Below, piece by piece: positions 1 through 6,651 of a DNA stretch of 31,775 nucleotides (position 1 is the first letter of the stretch; each line of letters starts with the position of its first letter). The notes under the pieces are model-generated. The model ran no database searches. It saw only the letters and a list, made by a program, of their open reading frames with translations, and was not told where the DNA came from. Source of the DNA: a virus; IMG/VR virus record IMGVR_UViG_3300013102_000055, positions 1 through 31,775 of that record; one strand, given 5' to 3'. The translations under genes were made by a program, and so were the position numbers.

Positions 1-255
1 AGAAACTGTTCTTCGAACTGGCTATCCACTTGGGAATGTGAGGAAATAAAAATTATTACCGATGTTGAAGTAAAGGTGCTGGAGCTTAAGCGACCGGAAA
101 CGGTTGAGGAGATTCGGCAGAAGGTATCGACCACGCTGTTCAACCTCGGTTTCCAGCGACTGCTTGATCCGAATGAACTGCACCTTGAGGGCGCGGAGTA
201 CGTTCTGGAAAAGCTGCTAGGCTGGATTGACGGGGAGTGGTATGAAGTTGAGTAG
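1..255 (+). CDS. Hypothetical protein, 5' end outside the window
   Basis: The first forward frame is open from the window edge to a TAG at 253-255, giving 84 visible residues with no convincing start, so the gene begins upstream. The visible part is acidic and mostly helical-looking, with a segment rich in E, V and K (about residues 21-40) and the end LLGWIDGEWYEVE. No family is recognised. It is the last gene before an 87-base gap that holds a promoter, so the downstream HNH gene need not be cotranscribed with it. The function is unknown. The coding call rests on the open frame and codon use like that of the neighbours. Confidence 0.6.
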   Translation, partial: RNCSSNWLSTWECEEIKIITDVEVKVLELKRPETVEEIRQKVSTTLFNLGFQRLLDPNELHLEGAEYVLEKLLGWIDGEWYEVE

Positions 256-304
256 TAGGCCCATGCGGGAATATCTCAGCGAAATTTTTTGAGCGCTAGG
301 AAAT

Positions 305-333
305 TTGACAAGCGCCTGTCTCGCTGATAATCT
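305..333 (+). promoter_or_regulatory. Sigma70-type promoter upstream of the HNH gene
   Basis: A perfect -35 box TTGACA (305-310) is followed by 17 bases and the -10 box TAATCT (328-333). The predicted start of transcription is about 340, only a few bases before the ATG at 343, so the mRNA would be leaderless or nearly so. No Shine-Dalgarno-like sequence precedes that ATG, which agrees. The same architecture occurs at 5848-5876. Confidence 0.75.
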
Positions 334-342
334 TTAATCGAC

Positions 343-786
343 ATGAAGTGTAAGGTTAAGTCGTGTGAAACGACAAAGATTATGGCAAGAGGCTGGTGCA
401 GCGTACATTACAAACGCTGGTATCGGTACGGCGACCCAGAGCGCCCGAACAATAATGCGGTTGGCCTGTCCCCAGAGGATAAGCTGAAACATTTTGGCTG
501 GGTCGTCACCGATACCGGGTGCTGGGAGTGGCAAGGCTACTTCAGCACTGGTGGATACGGTCAACTAAAAATTAATAGCAGAGAAACCAATGCACATATT
601 GTGTCGTATTCTGTATGGGTGGGGCCAACAAACGGTCTTCATGTCTTGCACACATGCGACAACAGGAAGTGCATTAACCCAGAGCATTTATTTCTGGGTA
701 CCAACAAAGACAACGTAGATGATAGACAGGCCAAAGGCCGCACCCGCAACGGTGTAAGTGGAAAGATTGTAGGTGATGCCAAATGA
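343..786 (+). CDS. HNH homing endonuclease (free-standing)
   Basis: This 147-residue protein has two recognisable parts. The N-terminus holds a small cysteine/histidine cluster (C3, C8, C19, H22) followed by YRYGDPERP, a module often found before phage HNH domains. The C-terminal half is an HNH domain: H85 in NAHIVSY, then VLHTCDNRKCINPEHLFLGT with H103, C105, C110, N112 and H115. Such enzymes cut DNA at a specific site and spread their own gene. The gene has its own near-leaderless promoter (305-333) and looks more A+T-rich than its neighbours, as expected for a mobile gene. Its stop overlaps the helicase ATG (ATGA), and its 3' end supplies the helicase ribosome binding site, so it is not flanked by an obvious intron. 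The target is not known from sequence; the helicase P-loop 90 bp downstream is an attractive candidate. Confidence 0.85.
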   Translation: MKCKVKSCETTKIMARGWCSVHYKRWYRYGDPERPNNNAVGLSPEDKLKHFGWVVTDTGCWEWQGYFSTGGYGQLKINSRETNAHIVSYSVWVGPTNGLHVLHTCDNRKCINPEHLFLGTNKDNVDDRQAKGRTRNGVSGKIVGDAK

Positions 787-2138
787 TTACCCTGTTCGAC
801 TATCAGGAACTCGATGTCTCCCGCGCTATTGCGGAAGGTCACAAGTCCATCTTCCTAGCCTACGAACAGGCTCTTTAGCTCGGCAAGACCATCGCTGCTG
901 TTGAGTTCGCACGGCGGACGGGTGTTGAGACAATCGTGGTAATCGCGCCTCTCGGCACCCGTCGCTCGTGGGAAAAGACGGTGCGTGACATGATCCCCGA
1001 CGCACCGTTCTACTACTTGGAGAACACCAAGAAGGCACACCAGAACTACACGTTCACGCGGCTGGCCGACAAGGAACCCGGCTGGTACTTCATCGGCTGG
1101 GAAATGATGCGCTCCGGTGCGATCACCGGCAAGTACGCCGACATGGTTATTGCGGACGAGGTTCACCGCATCCAGAACTACGGCAAGTCGCTGACGAGCC
1201 AGACAATTCGCTGGATCGACAGCGAGTACAAGGTCGCACTGTCCGGTACACCGGCTGCTAACCGACCGGAGGGGCTGTTCTCCCCGATGAACTGGCTGTG
1301 GCCCGAGCGGTACAAGTCGTACCACAAGTGGATCGAGAAGTTCTGGCGCACGATCCGCGACGGTTCGATCATTAAGCTGGTGCGCGAGCTTACGCCGGGT
1401 GGCGTGACCGCAGACATGCCGTTCTTTGTGCGGCGACGGAAGGCCGATCACCGAGGCGACTTGCCCCCTGTGCTGCCGCCCATCGAAGTCATTTGCGAAA
1501 TGACTCCGAAGCAGCGTAAGATTTACCAGCAGTGGGACGACCTTGCGGGGGCGTGGCTGGGCGACAGCTTTGTTGCTACGTCTAACTCACTCGTGAACGA
1601 TCTACGCCTGCGACAGATCACGTTGGGTGTTCCCATCGTGAACGAGGATGGTGAGGTTACCTTCGCGGAGAACACCAAGTCCTCCAAGCTGGACGCATTA
1701 ATCTCACTGATTAAAGACGGTGGCGACGAAGAGACATGGTTCGTTCTCTGCCCGAGCAAGCCCTTCGTGGACATCGTAGTCTCTAGACTTAACAAGGCGG
1801 GTATCAAGTCTGCTGGCTTCACCGGCGAGACGAAGCAGGCTGAACGTGACCGCCTTGTGCTGGAGCTGGGGCAGAAGGAGCGCGTCATCGTGGCGACGAT
1901 CCCGACCGTGGCAGAAGGACTCGACGGACTCCAGCATGTGTGCAGCAACGGCGTGTGGCTTTCGAAGCACTCGAACGCTATGCTGAATTCACAGGCAGGG
2001 GAGCGACTGGACCGACCGGGACAGACCCAGCCGGTGCAGTGGTGGAACTTCATTTCACCCGACACGCGAGACGAGCGCAACGAGGAACGACTTGACGAGA
2101 TTGCTGACGATCTTGCCGAGCTGTACGACCGATACTGA
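783..2138 (+). CDS. SNF2-like superfamily 2 DNA helicase interrupted by an in-frame TAG
   Basis: The frame starts at ATG 783, overlapping the HNH stop, with AGGTG at 771-775 as ribosome binding site. It reads 31 residues ending LAYEQAL, meets TAG at 876-878, then continues LGKTIAAVEFARR to a TGA at 2136-2138 with no other stop. Downstream motifs are intact: DEVH (1155-1166, motif II), VALSGTPAANRP (motif III), and a C-terminal helicase domain ending ERLDRPGQTQPVQWW (motif VI, near 2001-2045). The domain order matches SNF2/DEAD-like phage helicases, ATP-driven DNA translocases probably used in replication or recombination. The stop lies inside Walker A, so termination would remove ATPase function; a restart at ATG 936 would give a 400-residue product without motif I. 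Intact motifs after the stop argue that a full-length product is made or that the mutation is recent. Skipping TAG-CTC restores EQALGKT. A sequencing error or natural amber mutant is the plain alternative. Confidence 0.8.
870..881 (+). other. Candidate recoding site: GCT CTT TAG CTC in the helicase P-loop
   Basis: The reading frame is GAA CAG GCT CTT TAG CTC GGC AAG ACC. The stop is flanked by two leucine codons, CTT and CTC, that one tRNA-Leu (anticodon GAG) can read. If the peptidyl-tRNA on CTT hops to CTC, six bases are skipped and the product reads EQALGKT, a good SF2 motif I. Deleting the same six bases from the DNA gives the same protein. Readthrough would instead give two extra residues in the P-loop. 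That the stop and alignment exist is observed; recoding is inference. Confidence 0.4.
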
Positions 2139-2153
2139 AAGGGAGGTAGCACA

Positions 2154-2327
2154 ATGAACATCGATAAAATGAACGAGCAGACCCTTCGCACAGAGCTGGA
2201 GGATGCTCTGGAGAAGCTGACTCTGGTACGTAAGCGTGCTATGGAGATTGGCCCGAGCGACCTCCCGTTCGCGCTCGATATCATCGCCATCGTGGACGAG
2301 GGCAGGGAGCAGGACTATCTTGACTGA
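2154..2327 (+). CDS. Small hypothetical protein (57 aa)
   Basis: The start is ATG 2154, chosen because GGGAGG sits at 2141-2146 with good spacing. The 57-residue product is acidic; residues about 8-30 (EQTLRTELEDALEKLTLVRK) look like an amphipathic helix, possibly a short coiled coil, and the end is REQDYLD. It is separated from the helicase by 15 bases and overlaps the next start (TTG 2320) by eight. No family is recognised. Its place in a chain of tightly overlapped short genes suggests co-translation with them. Confidence 0.7.
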   Translation: MNIDKMNEQTLRTELEDALEKLTLVRKRAMEIGPSDLPFALDIIAIVDEGREQDYLD

Positions 2328-2559
2328 CGCGTTCACGCCGACGACGGAGCAGGTGCGCGATGCCCTGCGCATCTATCGAGTGCGACCCGAAGAGTTCGAC
2401 CGCTGGCTATCCCAGGTGAAGGCCGAGGCGAAAGCGGAGCAGCGCGAAGCTGACGCGCAGATCGCGCTGGGCGAGAGCGAGCACCTGAGGGACGCGGCAA
2501 CCTGCCGTGACATTGCCGCCGCCATCCGGGCAGCATCCGAGACCGAGGGGAAGAAGTGA
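2320..2559 (+). CDS. Small hypothetical protein (79 aa), TTG start
   Basis: An upstream extension of this frame is possible, but it would run back across the 57-residue gene; TTG 2320 overlapping that gene's stop is the better start. The 79-residue product begins MTDAFTPTTEQVRDALRIYR. It has a long charged, alanine-rich helix (about residues 36-55, KAEAKAEQREADAQIALGES) and ends RAASETEGKK. The N-terminal TEQVRDALR segment could be a helix-turn-helix-like start, but nothing diagnostic is present. The stop overlaps the GTG of the next gene (GTGA). The function is unknown. Confidence 0.65.
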   Translation: MTDAFTPTTEQVRDALRIYRVRPEEFDRWLSQVKAEAKAEQREADAQIALGESEHLRDAATCRDIAAAIRAASETEGKK

Positions 2560-2675
2560 ACTACACGGAGGAAGACCTGCTGGCGTTCATCGACCGGCAC
2601 GACGAGCACGAGGACTACTACCGGCGCAAGCTTGCCGAGCTTCAGGCCGAGACCAAGGGGAGCGACCGTGCCTAG
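2556..2675 (+). CDS. Very small hypothetical protein (39 aa), GTG start
   Basis: GTG 2556 overlaps the preceding TGA as GTGA and has GAGGGGAAG just upstream (2545-2553). The 39-residue product starts MNYTEEDLLAFIDRHDEHED and continues as a charged, probably all-helical segment rich in R, K and E. The gene is too short for any domain call. Support comes from the coupled overlap at its 5' end, the purine-rich ribosome binding site and the 8-base overlap with the next gene. Confidence 0.55.
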   Translation: MNYTEEDLLAFIDRHDEHEDYYRRKLAELQAETKGSDRA

Positions 2676-2859
2676 CGAATCGGTTCTGGCCGAGGGGCTG
2701 ATGCCGAGCGGCCGCGGGCGACTCATGTTCATTCGGAAGGGCGCGCTTCAAGCGCGGTTCCACGGTGAGCTTTTCGAGCGCTCCGGGGAAACCCTGCGCG
2801 ACAAGACCGCCGTGTTTCGACGAGTGACGGAAACAACCGAGGAGATCACTCATGACTGA
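2668..2859 (+). CDS. Small hypothetical protein (63 aa), GTG start
   Basis: The start is GTG 2668, preceded by AAGGGG at 2655-2660. The product begins MPSESVLAEGLMPSGRGRLM, is basic in its middle (FIRKGALQARFHGELFERSG) and ends VTETTEEITHD. The C-terminal ETTEE codons contain GAGGAG, which serves as the ribosome binding site for the next gene at 2852. The sequence encoding ETTE recurs twice in the next gene. No family is recognised. Confidence 0.6.
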   Translation: MPSESVLAEGLMPSGRGRLMFIRKGALQARFHGELFERSGETLRDKTAVFRRVTETTEEITHD

Positions 2860-3358
2860 ATCATTCGACCGTGCCGCCATCAAGGCGCTGATTGGTCAAG
2901 CCCGCAACCCATTGCGCCACGGTGACGAATCAGATCACTGTTCGGTGTGTTTCGGCTCGTGCGGCGCATGGCCCGGTGACCGTGTGGGCGATGAGGAAGA
3001 ACTGATTGCCGAGCTTGCCGACACCGCGCTTGCCCTGCTCACCGCCTTGGATGAGGCAGAGCGCCGGATCGCGGCGGTGGTTGCTGATGGAGAAGCCATT
3101 CGCGCCGCCTACCTCTCGTTCTGGGGCGCGCACAGTTCATCGGATATTGCCCGTGTCGGTAGGGAGCCGGGAATGCCTGACACTCCCGCACTCGACCGCG
3201 AACGCGCCGCTCTCCACCCCGCAACCGAGACAACGGAGGAACCGCGCTGTATCGAGTGTGCCGGTGAACTCCAGCAAGTGTCACTGACTGGGTATACCTG
3301 TCGCGTCTGCGGACTGATGGATGCCGCCCCCGTAGCCGAGACAACCGAGAGCAACTAA
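2852..3358 (+). CDS. Hypothetical protein with C-terminal zinc ribbon (168 aa)
   Basis: ATG 2852 overlaps the previous stop by eight bases. The N-terminal part holds HCSVCFGSCGAW (about residues 29-40), a possible metal site. A helical alanine- and glutamate-rich middle follows (residues 47-85). Near residue 125 the sequence ETTEEPRCIECAGE begins a zinc-ribbon-like module with CxxC at 132-135 and CRVC about 20 residues later, ending AETTESN. The internal ETTEE looks like the gene end seen at 2830-2844, so the protein may be a fusion of a small protein with a separate zinc-ribbon protein. The function is unknown; nucleic-acid or protein binding through zinc is possible. Confidence 0.7.
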   Translation: MTESFDRAAIKALIGQARNPLRHGDESDHCSVCFGSCGAWPGDRVGDEEELIAELADTALALLTALDEAERRIAAVVADGEAIRAAYLSFWGAHSSSDIARVGREPGMPDTPALDRERAALHPATETTEEPRCIECAGELQQVSLTGYTCRVCGLMDAAPVAETTESN

Positions 3359-3450
3359 TGACAACGTTTTTTAGGGACCACGAGGCAGCAATTAAAAAGC
3401 TGGCTGACGAGGAAGAGGAGGTAAGCAATGACACTGAAGTTCATGGCTAA
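3358..3450 (+). CDS. Very small hypothetical protein (30 aa)
   Basis: ATG 3358 overlaps the preceding stop (TAATG) and the frame ends at 3450, inside the start of the PRPP synthetase-like gene. The 30-residue product is MTTFFRDHEA followed by a helix with four glutamates in a row and a polar tail. Its 3' half contains GAGGAGG, the ribosome binding site of the next gene, so it may act mainly as a leader that couples translation. It could also be chance; support is only the coupled start and position. Confidence 0.4.
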   Translation: MTTFFRDHEAAIKKLADEEEEVSNDTEVHG

Positions 3451-4297
3451 GACGTTCGAAGGCTGGACCGTGACGAGTCCACTGGAGGCGTTCACGTTCC
3501 CCGCTGGGGAGGCACACATCAAGGGTGCCGAGGGTGAGCAGAGGTTCGCATATCAGATCGCTGATCTTCGTGGGGCTGACTCTCACGACTTGTTCCTACT
3601 GGCAATGTGGGTAGAAGCTTGCAAGGATCGCGGCGAGAAGACTGTCATCATCCTGCCATACCTCCCAGCAGCACGCGCTGACCGTGGAGTTCCATTCGGG
3701 GCGGCTGTCTACGCTGACTTCCTTAACGCACTGGGTGTGAACCAAATCATCACGCTTGACCCGCACTCTGAGGTTATGCCGAGGATGCTGGGGGCTACTG
3801 GGCGTACCGAACTGACCGTGTTCCCATTCGAGCGCATCATCAAGCGGGAGCTTGGCAACAGGGGCGACTACTACGATCACCCCTATGTCGGTGTCATTGC
3901 ACCCGACAAGGGAGCAGTGGATCGGGCCACTCGCGCGGCAAAAAAGCTGCACGTCCCGGTGTTCAAGGCTGAGAAGACACGAGACTTCGAGACTGGTCAA
4001 CTGAACGGCTTCACTTGCGAGGAACTTCCCGCCGTGGGTAAGCTGCTTCTCGTGGACGACATATGCGACGGTGGAGGTACGTTCATCGGACTGGCTGAGG
4101 CAACGGGTCTTCCCAAGGAACGGCTCGACTTGTGGGTGACGCATGGCATCTTCTCTAAAGGTATTAAGTCATTGTGCGAAAGGTTCGACAGCATCTACAC
4201 GACCGACTCATACCCCTCGATTGCCACTGAGGTATTCCCAGATCGAATTAAAGTTATCCCCGTGCTTCCCTACTTGATTGGAGAAATTAATGTATGA
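3428..4297 (+). CDS. prs: Ribose-phosphate pyrophosphokinase-like protein (PRPP synthetase)
   Basis: The 289-residue protein has the PRPP synthetase layout: FPAGEAHIK near residue 24, PYLPAARADR at 77-86 (the PYARQDR-like element), TLDPHS at 109-114, VIAPDKGAVDRA at 157-168, a K180-x-x-K183-x-R185 catalytic loop and the PRPP-binding loop LLLVDDICDGGGTF at 206-219. It would make PRPP from ribose 5-phosphate and ATP in the cytoplasm. The start ATG 3428 follows GAGGAGGTAAGC. Its stop overlaps the start of a nicotinamide phosphoribosyltransferase that consumes PRPP, so the two form a translationally coupled NAD+ salvage unit. It is a little shorter than cellular Prs (about 310-320), as phage versions often are. 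Confidence 0.9.
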   Translation: MTLKFMAKTFEGWTVTSPLEAFTFPAGEAHIKGAEGEQRFAYQIADLRGADSHDLFLLAMWVEACKDRGEKTVIILPYLPAARADRGVPFGAAVYADFLNALGVNQIITLDPHSEVMPRMLGATGRTELTVFPFERIIKRELGNRGDYYDHPYVGVIAPDKGAVDRATRAAKKLHVPVFKAEKTRDFETGQLNGFTCEELPAVGKLLLVDDICDGGGTFIGLAEATGLPKERLDLWVTHGIFSKGIKSLCERFDSIYTTDSYPSIATEVFPDRIKVIPVLPYLIGEINV

Positions 4298-5834
4298 CAA
4301 ATTTGCGCCCATCGCGCCACTCATGGACACCGACGCTTACAAGCTCGACCACCGCCGCCAGTACCCTGTCGGCACAACGGGGGTGCTGTCCAACTACACC
4401 AACCGGGGCAGCCGGGTAGCTCGCATCGATCACGTCGTTCACTTCGGACTTCAGGCGTTCCTCGCATCGTGGGCAATGGACGCATGGGTTCCGTTCTTCG
4501 AGGCCGACGAGGACGAAGTAGCCGAACTGTACGAGGAGTTCGTCACGTCGGTTCTCGGGCCGAACGACGTTGGCTCCGACCACATCCGCGCCCTGCACAG
4601 GCTGGGCTACCTCCCCCTGCGGTTCTGTGGTCTGCCGGAAGGTACACTGGTCCCACTCCGTGTGCCGAGCTTCACGGTAGAGAACACGCTGCCTGAGTTC
4701 TATTGGCTCGTGAACTACATCGAGACTGTGATGAGCGCGAGCATCTGGCAGGCCAGTACGTCTGCTACCACTGCGTATTATTTCCGTAAGCTCATCAACG
4801 AGTGGGCGCTGAAGACCACCGGATCAATCGAGGGAACGGAGTGGCAGGGACATGACTTCTCTTTCCGTGGCATGGCTGGTCGAGAGGCTGCCGCCGCATC
4901 GGGTGCTGGACACCTTCTCTCTTTCACTGGTTCAGACAACCTCAATGTCGCCCGGTTCGTTGAAGAGAATTACGATGGAGACAACGGACTCATTCTCGGC
5001 TCTGTTCCTGCCACCGAGCACTCCGTGATGTGCGCTGGCGGTTCCGACGAGGGCAACGAGCAGGCCACCTACGAGCGACTGCTGAGCCTGTACCCGGCCG
5101 GGATTGTCTCGGTAGTCTCTGATACTTGGGACTTGTGGAACGTCCTCACGGTCATCCTGCCGAACCTCAAGGATCAGATCATGGGACGTGATGGCAAGCT
5201 GGTTGTTCGGCCCGACTCCGGCGACCCCGTAGACATCCTGACCGGCACATTCGGTGACCCCGAGGATGGTGTGCATAACGGCACTCGTTACGCTGCCGCA
5301 CGGGAACTGTACGAGAAGACAAAGCAACCCCTTCGACCGGAACAGAAGGGTGTCATCGAACTGCTGTGGGACACCTTCGGCGGCACGATTAACGAGCAGG
5401 GTTACAAGGTTCTGGACCCGCACATCGGAGCTATCTACGGTGACTCGATTACCTACGAGCGCGCCGAGGCTATTTTTAAGCGGCTTGAGGCCAAGGGCTT
5501 TGCGTCCACGAACATCGTGCTTGGTGTGGGTAGCTACACCTATCAGTACGTCACCCGTGACACGTTCGCCAGCGCTGTCAAGGCTACGTGGGTGGAGATT
5601 GATGGTGTCGGACGAGACATTGCCAAAGACCCGATCACGGACAACGGTACGAAGAAGTCTGCCAAGGGCAGGCTTGCCGTTATCGGCGGCGCTGGCGGCC
5701 TTCAGTTGCTTGACGGGCATGACGGTAAGTTCGCGGAGGAGGCTGGGCTTAGCCTCCTTGAGCCTGTCTGGGAGAATGGTAAGTTCATCCGCTACCAGTC
5801 GTTCGATAACGTCCGTAAAGTTCTTGCAAATTAG
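4290..5834 (+). CDS. nadV: Nicotinamide phosphoribosyltransferase (NAMPT)
   Basis: This enzyme joins nicotinamide to PRPP to form NMN, the first step of NAD+ salvage. Diagnostic motifs are present: DTDAYKLDHRRQYP near residue 13, FTGSDN at 212-217, SVPATEHS with the catalytic histidine H244, SVVSDTWDLWN (D278) and VVRPDSGDP (R307, D309). The length of 514 residues is near the family norm of about 490. ATG 4290 is preferred over TTG 4278 because GGAGA at 4280-4284 is well placed for it. The first eight bases overlap the PRPP synthetase gene. No NMN adenylyltransferase is visible in the window, so the host or another phage gene would have to finish NAD+. A role against NAD+-depleting defences is plausible but not shown by sequence. 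Confidence 0.95.
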   Translation: MYDKFAPIAPLMDTDAYKLDHRRQYPVGTTGVLSNYTNRGSRVARIDHVVHFGLQAFLASWAMDAWVPFFEADEDEVAELYEEFVTSVLGPNDVGSDHIRALHRLGYLPLRFCGLPEGTLVPLRVPSFTVENTLPEFYWLVNYIETVMSASIWQASTSATTAYYFRKLINEWALKTTGSIEGTEWQGHDFSFRGMAGREAAAASGAGHLLSFTGSDNLNVARFVEENYDGDNGLILGSVPATEHSVMCAGGSDEGNEQATYERLLSLYPAGIVSVVSDTWDLWNVLTVILPNLKDQIMGRDGKLVVRPDSGDPVDILTGTFGDPEDGVHNGTRYAAARELYEKTKQPLRPEQKGVIELLWDTFGGTINEQGYKVLDPHIGAIYGDSITYERAEAIFKRLEAKGFASTNIVLGVGSYTYQYVTRDTFASAVKATWVEIDGVGRDIAKDPITDNGTKKSAKGRLAVIGGAGGLQLLDGHDGKFAEEAGLSLLEPVWENGKFIRYQSFDNVRKVLAN

Positions 5835-5847
5835 TTTGCGAAATAGC

Positions 5848-5876
5848 TTGACAAACGGTGCGTGAGGCACTAGGTT
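5848..5876 (+). promoter_or_regulatory. Sigma70-type promoter for the second early gene block
   Basis: TTGACA (5848-5853) is followed by 17 bases and TAGGTT (5871-5876), placing the start of transcription near 5883. A purine-rich ribosome binding site, AGAGGAG (5891-5897), and TTG 5905 follow. The -35 box and spacer match the promoter at 305-333. It lies in the only clear gap between the NAD+ genes and the following run of small genes. Confidence 0.75.
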
Positions 5877-5904
5877 AGTACCAAGAGGAAAGAGGAGCAA
5901 GACT

Positions 5905-6144
5905 TTGAGTGTTGTAAAAGACGCGATGGATGCGTGGGGGCGTTCGTTTCTGCGGGAACGCGACAACGAGGTAGCTGATGACGCAGACATCAGTTTCAAG
6001 GACGACATCGAATACAGCGGCTACTGTGAAACCTGCTACTACGAGGAGTACGTTGTCAGGGTGTCGGATGGCAAGGTCACCGAAACTTACTATGGCAGTA
6101 TGACAGAACTGTTGGATGCAATGCAGCGAGGGGTTTTCTACTAA
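5905..6144 (+). CDS. Hypothetical protein (79 aa), TTG start
   Basis: TTG 5905 has AGAGGAG seven bases upstream and is the first start after the 5848-5876 promoter. The acidic 79-residue product contains CETCYY near residue 41, a lone CxxC, and ends ELLDAMQRGVFY. There are no transmembrane or signal segments. The stop TAA overlaps the next ATG (TAATG). As the first gene after an early promoter it is a candidate host-takeover or anti-defence protein, but that is position only; no family is recognised. Confidence 0.75.
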   Translation: MSVVKDAMDAWGRSFLRERDNEVADDADISFKDDIEYSGYCETCYYEEYVVRVSDGKVTETYYGSMTELLDAMQRGVFY

Positions 6145-6476
6145 TGGGGTACTACATTAAAGATGTTGCGAACAACCCAGAACACTTCGGGCTGGAGAGT
6201 ATCGGCAGCATCGAACTGCGTAATGCAGCTTACGAGTTCGATATCCTCGCTGTGCTGTACAGCCCTGAGCGTAAGAACTTCTACACCGTAGAAGATTCCG
6301 GTTGCTCCTGCCCCGTTCCATTTGAGGGGCACACCACATTCGAATCGCTGGGCCGAGCGCTTACCGCACACGAGGCGGTGGCTTATGTTCAGCGGCGGGT
6401 TGCGGAAGCTAGCGAGTCGAGCTACGGTTACCCTGACGACCCGAGCAACTTGGTTGCTGCAATTATGAGGAAGTAA
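6144..6476 (+). CDS. Conserved phage protein of the SCSCP(x)PFE type (110 aa)
   Basis: The 110-residue product contains YSPERKNFYTVEDSGCSCP followed by VPFEG (about residues 39-61). This signature recurs in small unknown proteins of many actinobacteriophages (the DUF7574-like family, from memory). The cysteine pair in CSC and the aromatic residues around it suggest a compact fold, but no activity is known. The C-terminal half, ALTAHEAVAYVQRRVAEASE, is helical. It begins at ATG 6144, coupled to the previous stop, and is followed after one base by the next ATG. Confidence 0.8.
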   Translation: MGYYIKDVANNPEHFGLESIGSIELRNAAYEFDILAVLYSPERKNFYTVEDSGCSCPVPFEGHTTFESLGRALTAHEAVAYVQRRVAEASESSYGYPDDPSNLVAAIMRK

Positions 6477-6477
6477 G

Positions 6478-6630
6478 ATGGCTACCAAGGCACAGCTTGT
6501 GCGGCGGCTGTTCGAGAATGACTGCACGGATGATACCGAAATCGTGGGGACTATCTTGCATAGTATTGTCGAAGACGGTACGCTAGACTTTACAGCAGAA
6601 GAGTTGCTGGATATCATTGCAGACAGTTAA
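6478..6630 (+). CDS. Small hypothetical protein (50 aa)
   Basis: ATG 6478 follows the previous stop by one base and has GAGGAAG at 6467-6473. The 50-residue product starts MATKAQLVRRLFENDCTDDT and ends TAEELLDIIADS, acidic and probably all-helical, like a mini adaptor or inhibitor in shape. No family is recognised. Intact coupling and a good ribosome binding site support it as a real gene. Confidence 0.65.
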   Translation: MATKAQLVRRLFENDCTDDTEIVGTILHSIVEDGTLDFTAEELLDIIADS

Positions 6631-6651
6631 CGATGGAGAGGGGAAATAATT

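Noticed and set aside
343-890. Group I intron or intein explaining the TAG in the helicase
   Set aside because: The helicase frame is complete on both sides of TAG and only six bases are extra; there is no room for an intron or an intein, and the HNH gene ends before the helicase start.
4932-6008. 358-codon minus-strand frame opposite the NAMPT gene
   Set aside because: The plus strand encodes all NAMPT motifs; the minus frame is a shadow.
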